The notes below the pieces were generated by a model. The model ran no database searches and was not told the DNA's origin. It saw only the letters and a list, made by a program, of their open reading frames with translations. 58,928 nt of DNA, from assembly GCA_021800255.1 (NCBI GenBank), contig JAJYZC010000011.1, positions 1 through 58,928 of the forward strand, read 5' to 3'. Positions 55,872 through 58,928 of this stretch are shown here, piece after piece. The translations under genes were made by a program, and so were the position numbers. Numbering within the stretch: the stretch's first letter is position 1; every line of letters starts with the position of its first letter. The stretch comes from Acidobacteriota bacterium (GTDB taxonomy: Bacteria > Acidobacteriota > Terriglobia > Terriglobales > Acidobacteriaceae).

Positions 55872-57836
55872 CTACTTTACCGGGGCCAGAATCGCGTCCA
55901 GACGGTCGGCCGTTCCCGGTATGCGTTGCAAGTGCGGATAACGCAGCCCGCCGTGGTAATCCACATCCACGCTGAATACATTTCCGTCCTTCTTCACCGC
56001 AAAGCGAATCGGCTGGGTGCTCTTTTCCGCTGTGGTAATCGCGTCTTTCACCACCTTGGCCGATCCTCCGGCAAGGCCATCCCAGGCCTTCCCATCGACA
56101 GCTATAATCTTCATGCCCGGAGTCAAGCCGGCCTTGAAGGCCGGGCTGTCCCACTGCACGTCAACGATGGTTCCGTTGCGCTGCACGCTGAAGCCGATGG
56201 AGGTGGCATAGCTGACGCCGCGGCGGCCGGGCTGGCTGTACTTCTGCCACGACGGCTGCGTGTCGTTGTAGACCAGCTTGTATCCGCCCCGCGTGATTCC
56301 CGCCAGAGGCACTTGCGGATGCAACTGATAGACCCGGGTGCGGAAGAATTTTGCCCAGTCGTATGGCTGCACCTTGTTGAGAGCCGCTACGATGCCGTTG
56401 AAGTCGTAGGTGCGGGTGATGAAGCTGCCGTTGTCGATCCCGTAGAACTGCTTGGCAAAGTCATCCAACGACCTCTTGCCGCCGCTCAGTTGGCGAATCT
56501 TCGTGTCCGCGTCCAGCCAGATCAGCACTCCCTCCATGTAGTAGTCCTCGTCCCGCTGCCAGCTTACCCAGCTCACCGGCCGCCGTTCGGAGAGAACCTC
56601 CTGGTTGGTGGTGTCGATCAGCGGCCGCCAATCGCGGCCGGGACTGTCTTCGAAGCTGGCCGCAATTGCGGCCAGCACGTCGCGCGTTTGCTGCGCTGTC
56701 CTCAGCCCCGCGCGCGCCGTCAACACTTCGCCCCAGTATTGCGTCAGCCCTTCATAAACCCAGAGCAGATTATCCTGCTCGGGCATGTTGAAAGCGGGCC
56801 GCCACAGGTCGTTCGGCCGCCGGAACTTTCCGTTCCAGGAATGCGTGTACTCGTGCGCCAGCAGGTCGCGGTCGGCTACGCCCGCCTTCCAGTCGGTAAA
56901 GTAGTTGGCGCCGGTTCCGTCTTCGCTCGACTGGTGATGCTCCAGCCCCTGATAGCCCAGCGTATTGCTCAGCGTAAAGAGGAAATCGTAGTGGTTGTAA
57001 TGGTGTGAGGCGAAGAGCCTCTGCACCTGTACAGTCAGGTTTTTGTGAAGCTGCAGCTCTTCCGGGGTGATCTCCAGATCCTTCGGCTCATCGGCGAAGA
57101 CATCCAAGAACACCTGGTTGCCGGGGCCCGTCGACAGATTCGCTTGCCGGTAGTATTCGCCCGCCGCCAGCGGCGAATCCACCAGCGTGTTCAGCGTCGT
57201 CTCCTTAAAGTGGACGGCGCCGCCATCCTTTGATACGGTCTCCAGCGCCGTGGCATACTTCCAGCCGGCGGGCAGCACCACCGCCGGCGCCACGTGAATA
57301 TCCCGCGCGAAGTGTCCAGCCGGATAGAGCACCACCGTATTCCACTCCAGGTCCGCCATGACGCGCGACATTGACACCATCCCGTCCTGACGCTGAATGG
57401 GCGACAGGTAGTCGAACTTGATCTCCAGCGAAGTTGTTCCCTCCGGCACGCGCACGTGGAAGGCGTACATGTTCACCCGGTCGCGCACCCAGGGAATGCG
57501 CTGCCCATGCGCGGTGATCACCAGCCCGGCCATCGCCTGGATCGGCCCCTCCGGCGCGTGCGTGCCGGGAATCCACTGCGGATAGAGCAGAGTCATATCA
57601 CCGGCGCGCACGGGGATGGTTTCATTGACCTCAGCCACGCGATCAGTGGTGTTGGTCAGGTCCACGGTTAGCGCAATCGTGCCCGGATACGGCGTGTCAG
57701 CCGGCGCAGCCACGGGGGGCGGCAGCGGCGCCGGTTCAGGCCCCGTGTAGCTTTGGGCCCAGGCAGAATGGATAGAGACAAGAAGAAAAACCACGGCAGC
57801 AGCCGCGGCAGCGGTCAGACACCAGCGACGCATCAT
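55872..57836 (-). CDS. M61-family metallopeptidase with PDZ domain
   Basis: A 654-residue exported protein. A signal peptide (AAAAAAVVFLLVSIHSAWAQ) leads to an N-terminal beta domain. The zinc-binding HEYTH (H328) within LLAHEYTHSWNGKFRRP and a downstream glutamate in LLWVYEGLTQYWGEV are the M61 glycyl-aminopeptidase signature. A PDZ domain near the C-terminus (IGFSVQRNGTIVDVQWDSPAFKAGLTPGMKIIAVDGK) is usual for the family. It should cleave peptides N-terminally in the periplasm or outside the cell. The start MMRRWCLTAAAAAA is chosen over a longer frame. Confidence 0.92.
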   Translation of the reverse strand: MMRRWCLTAAAAAAVVFLLVSIHSAWAQSYTGPEPAPLPPPVAAPADTPYPGTIALTVDLTNTTDRVAEVNETIPVRAGDMTLLYPQWIPGTHAPEGPIQAMAGLVITAHGQRIPWVRDRVNMYAFHVRVPEGTTSLEIKFDYLSPIQRQDGMVSMSRVMADLEWNTVVLYPAGHFARDIHVAPAVVLPAGWKYATALETVSKDGGAVHFKETTLNTLVDSPLAAGEYYRQANLSTGPGNQVFLDVFADEPKDLEITPEELQLHKNLTVQVQRLFASHHYNHYDFLFTLSNTLGYQGLEHHQSSEDGTGANYFTDWKAGVADRDLLAHEYTHSWNGKFRRPNDLWRPAFNMPEQDNLLWVYEGLTQYWGEVLTARAGLRTAQQTRDVLAAIAASFEDSPGRDWRPLIDTTNQEVLSERRPVSWVSWQRDEDYYMEGVLIWLDADTKIRQLSGGKRSLDDFAKQFYGIDNGSFITRTYDFNGIVAALNKVQPYDWAKFFRTRVYQLHPQVPLAGITRGGYKLVYNDTQPSWQKYSQPGRRGVSYATSIGFSVQRNGTIVDVQWDSPAFKAGLTPGMKIIAVDGKAWDGLAGGSAKVVKDAITTAEKSTQPIRFAVKKDGNVFSVDVDYHGGLRYPHLQRIPGTADRLDAILAPVK

Positions 57837-58278
57837 AGGCGCACTCCGAAAGTGATTTTTGGGATATATGGTAACCGAAAGGTGGTTGGGAAAACATGTA
57901 CACCGCTGTCCAGTCAGGGCACGGATCATCCCTGAGTTCTTTGCCTGCCGGCCTTTTGTGCTGCTGCACAGCGCGGCATCATGAGCGCGGTCAGGCGGTT
58001 CAATTTCGCTGCGGCGCGCAACGGCGGCCTGGAACCCACACGGCTTTATCTAAGGCCACTCCATCGATATTACTCCTCTTATGCCTGTGTCTCATTCGGA
58101 CGAATGGCGCGGGGAGGACAAGCGCATGAACAGGGAAGGGCTGGGAAATAGCCCAGGACAAGCGCAGCGCAGTCCTGGGAACATGCTCACACCCGGCAGA
58201 CAAGCCCCGTAAGGACGGCGCGATCCTCAGCCAAGTCCTCATTCGCCGTTCCTGCGATTTCCCTGAGACTCGCTAACC
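57837..58278. other. intergenic, no gene supported
   Basis: This 442-bp region upstream of the M61 gene and before the GloVer relic shows no frame with a recognisable motif. The M61 promoter should lie here. Confidence 0.5.
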
Positions 58279-58591
58279 CTCAGCGCCAATGGCGCATTCT
58301 CGTTCCCGATGAGTCGGAACAGCGGCAGCGCCTACTCCGTCACGGTGCAGTGGCACACGCCCGGAATCACTTGTTCGATCAGCAACGGCAGCGGCACAGC
58401 CGGCTCCTCCGATGTGACGGATCGACGCCGCCTGCGCTGCCGGAGTTGAGAAAATTCTCCACTCTTTCGGCGTAAGCCCCGATGGGCAGACCCCGTATGC
58501 AGGCCTGACCATGGACCGCGCCGGAAACCTCTATGGAACGACCTACTCGGGTGGTGCGGACTACTTCGGCACGGTATTCGTCATCAACTGA
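58279..58591 (+). pseudogene. relic of a GloVer-repeat extracellular protein
   Basis: One frame reads LSANGAFSFPMSRNSGSAYSV and ends at TGA near 58448. It resembles the beta repeat (gsFtF, SGSAYSVTV, TCSISNGSGTAGSS) that precedes Ig-like modules in surface proteins. The next frame reads EKILHSFGVSPDGQTPYAGL, then TMDRAGNLYGTTYSGG, then GTVFVIN, ending at TGA 58589-58591. This is the C-terminal GloVer repeat. Two frames and no start indicate a decayed or rearranged gene end. It overlaps the 3' end of ppa by 31 bp on the other strand. Confidence 0.6.
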
Positions 58592-58928
58592 TGGGCGCGC
58601 TTAGCCTTGTCCTCTTGAAAGAGATTGATGGCGTGGGTCACGCGGTCGCGCGCATAGGCCGCGTCGCGCCAGCCCTTGATCTCCACCCGTTTGCCTTCCA
58701 GGTCTTTGTAAATGGAAAAGAAGTGGGTAATCTCCTTGAGCACGTGCGGATAAATGTCGGTGTAATTCCACACGTTGGTAAAGCGGGGATTGTTTTTGCC
58801 AACGGCGAGCACTTTTTCGTCCAGGGTGCCCTGGTCGAGCATCTCCAGCAGGCCGATGGGGCGCACCTCTTGCACGCAGCCGGAAAAACTGGGAGCGGGC
58901 ACCATCACCAGCACGTCCAGCGGATCGC
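58561..58928 (-). CDS. ppa: inorganic pyrophosphatase, 3' part (cut by window end)
   Basis: About 122 residues are visible, continuing past 58928. DPLDVLVMVPAPSFSGCVQEVRPIG and DKVL-like EKVLAVGKNNPRF are the family I pyrophosphatase motifs, with metal-binding aspartates in DxxDxxD and DEKV positions. HVLKEITHFFSIYKDLEGKRVEIKGW is the usual C-terminal part. It hydrolyses pyrophosphate to drive biosynthesis. The stop at 58561 lies inside the GloVer relic on the opposite strand. The 5' end is not in the window. Confidence 0.9.
   Translation of the reverse strand, partial: DPLDVLVMVPAPSFSGCVQEVRPIGLLEMLDQGTLDEKVLAVGKNNPRFTNVWNYTDIYPHVLKEITHFFSIYKDLEGKRVEIKGWRDAAYARDRVTHAINLFQEDKAKRAHQLMTNTVPK

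Overview
The window is a high-GC bacterial chromosome segment, most likely from an Acidobacteriota (Terriglobia-like) genome. This is inferred from GH31 and GH3 glycosidases, secreted Ig-like repeat proteins with an unusual C-terminal tail, a GloVer-repeat relic, and the dnaG-rpoD order. No rRNA or other phylogenetic marker is present to prove it. There is one tRNA, tRNA-Arg(TCT). All calls come from reading the sequence; no database search was run.

Layout. 1-601: fragments of CRISPR repeats with no cas genes. 602-8214: an ArsR-type regulator followed by six tightly packed genes (hyfB-C-E-F-G-I type) for a membrane complex related to group 4 [NiFe] hydrogenases. The large subunit has lost all four Ni-Fe cysteines, while the small subunit keeps its four [4Fe-4S] cysteines. 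This matches the energy-converting hydrogenase-related (Ehr) class rather than a true hydrogenase. 8215-8967: a decayed ISNCY-like element. 8968-13139: a secreted GH31 glycosidase and a polytopic membrane protein. 13140-17142: debris (a gene broken by an in-frame stop, a garD fragment, an IS21 istB fragment) around an intact P-type H+-ATPase gene, bounded by tRNA-Arg.

17269-25003: a YheT-type hydrolase; a relic of a duplicated ClC/anion-permease junction; a marR-clc operon with a palindromic operator inside its promoter; a single-TM hypothetical gene of lower GC; an ArsB/SLC13-type permease; a secreted amidohydrolase-like protein lacking most metal ligands; and a MoaB/Mog protein. 25330-31753: a HIT protein, a molybdopterin oxidoreductase, a rhodanese, a PabB-PabC fusion and an Ig-like surface protein.

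32068-36100: dnaG and rpoD. 36575-44663: a 2455-residue surface protein and a small outer-membrane barrel gene 16 bp downstream of it. 45289-50447: a lipoprotein, a TlpA/DsbD-alpha redox pair, kdsD and proS. 50675-57836: a bifunctional class A penicillin-binding protein, a GH3 glycosidase and an M61 peptidase. 58279-58928: a GloVer-repeat relic converging on the 3' part of ppa.

The main points for follow-up are the Ehr-like complex under an ArsR regulator, the shared C-terminal tail of the two Ig-like proteins, the giant protein/barrel pair, a three-copy intergenic palindromic repeat with a conserved core, and the decayed duplication that shows the lower-GC gene at 20871-21443 to be the variable part of its locus.
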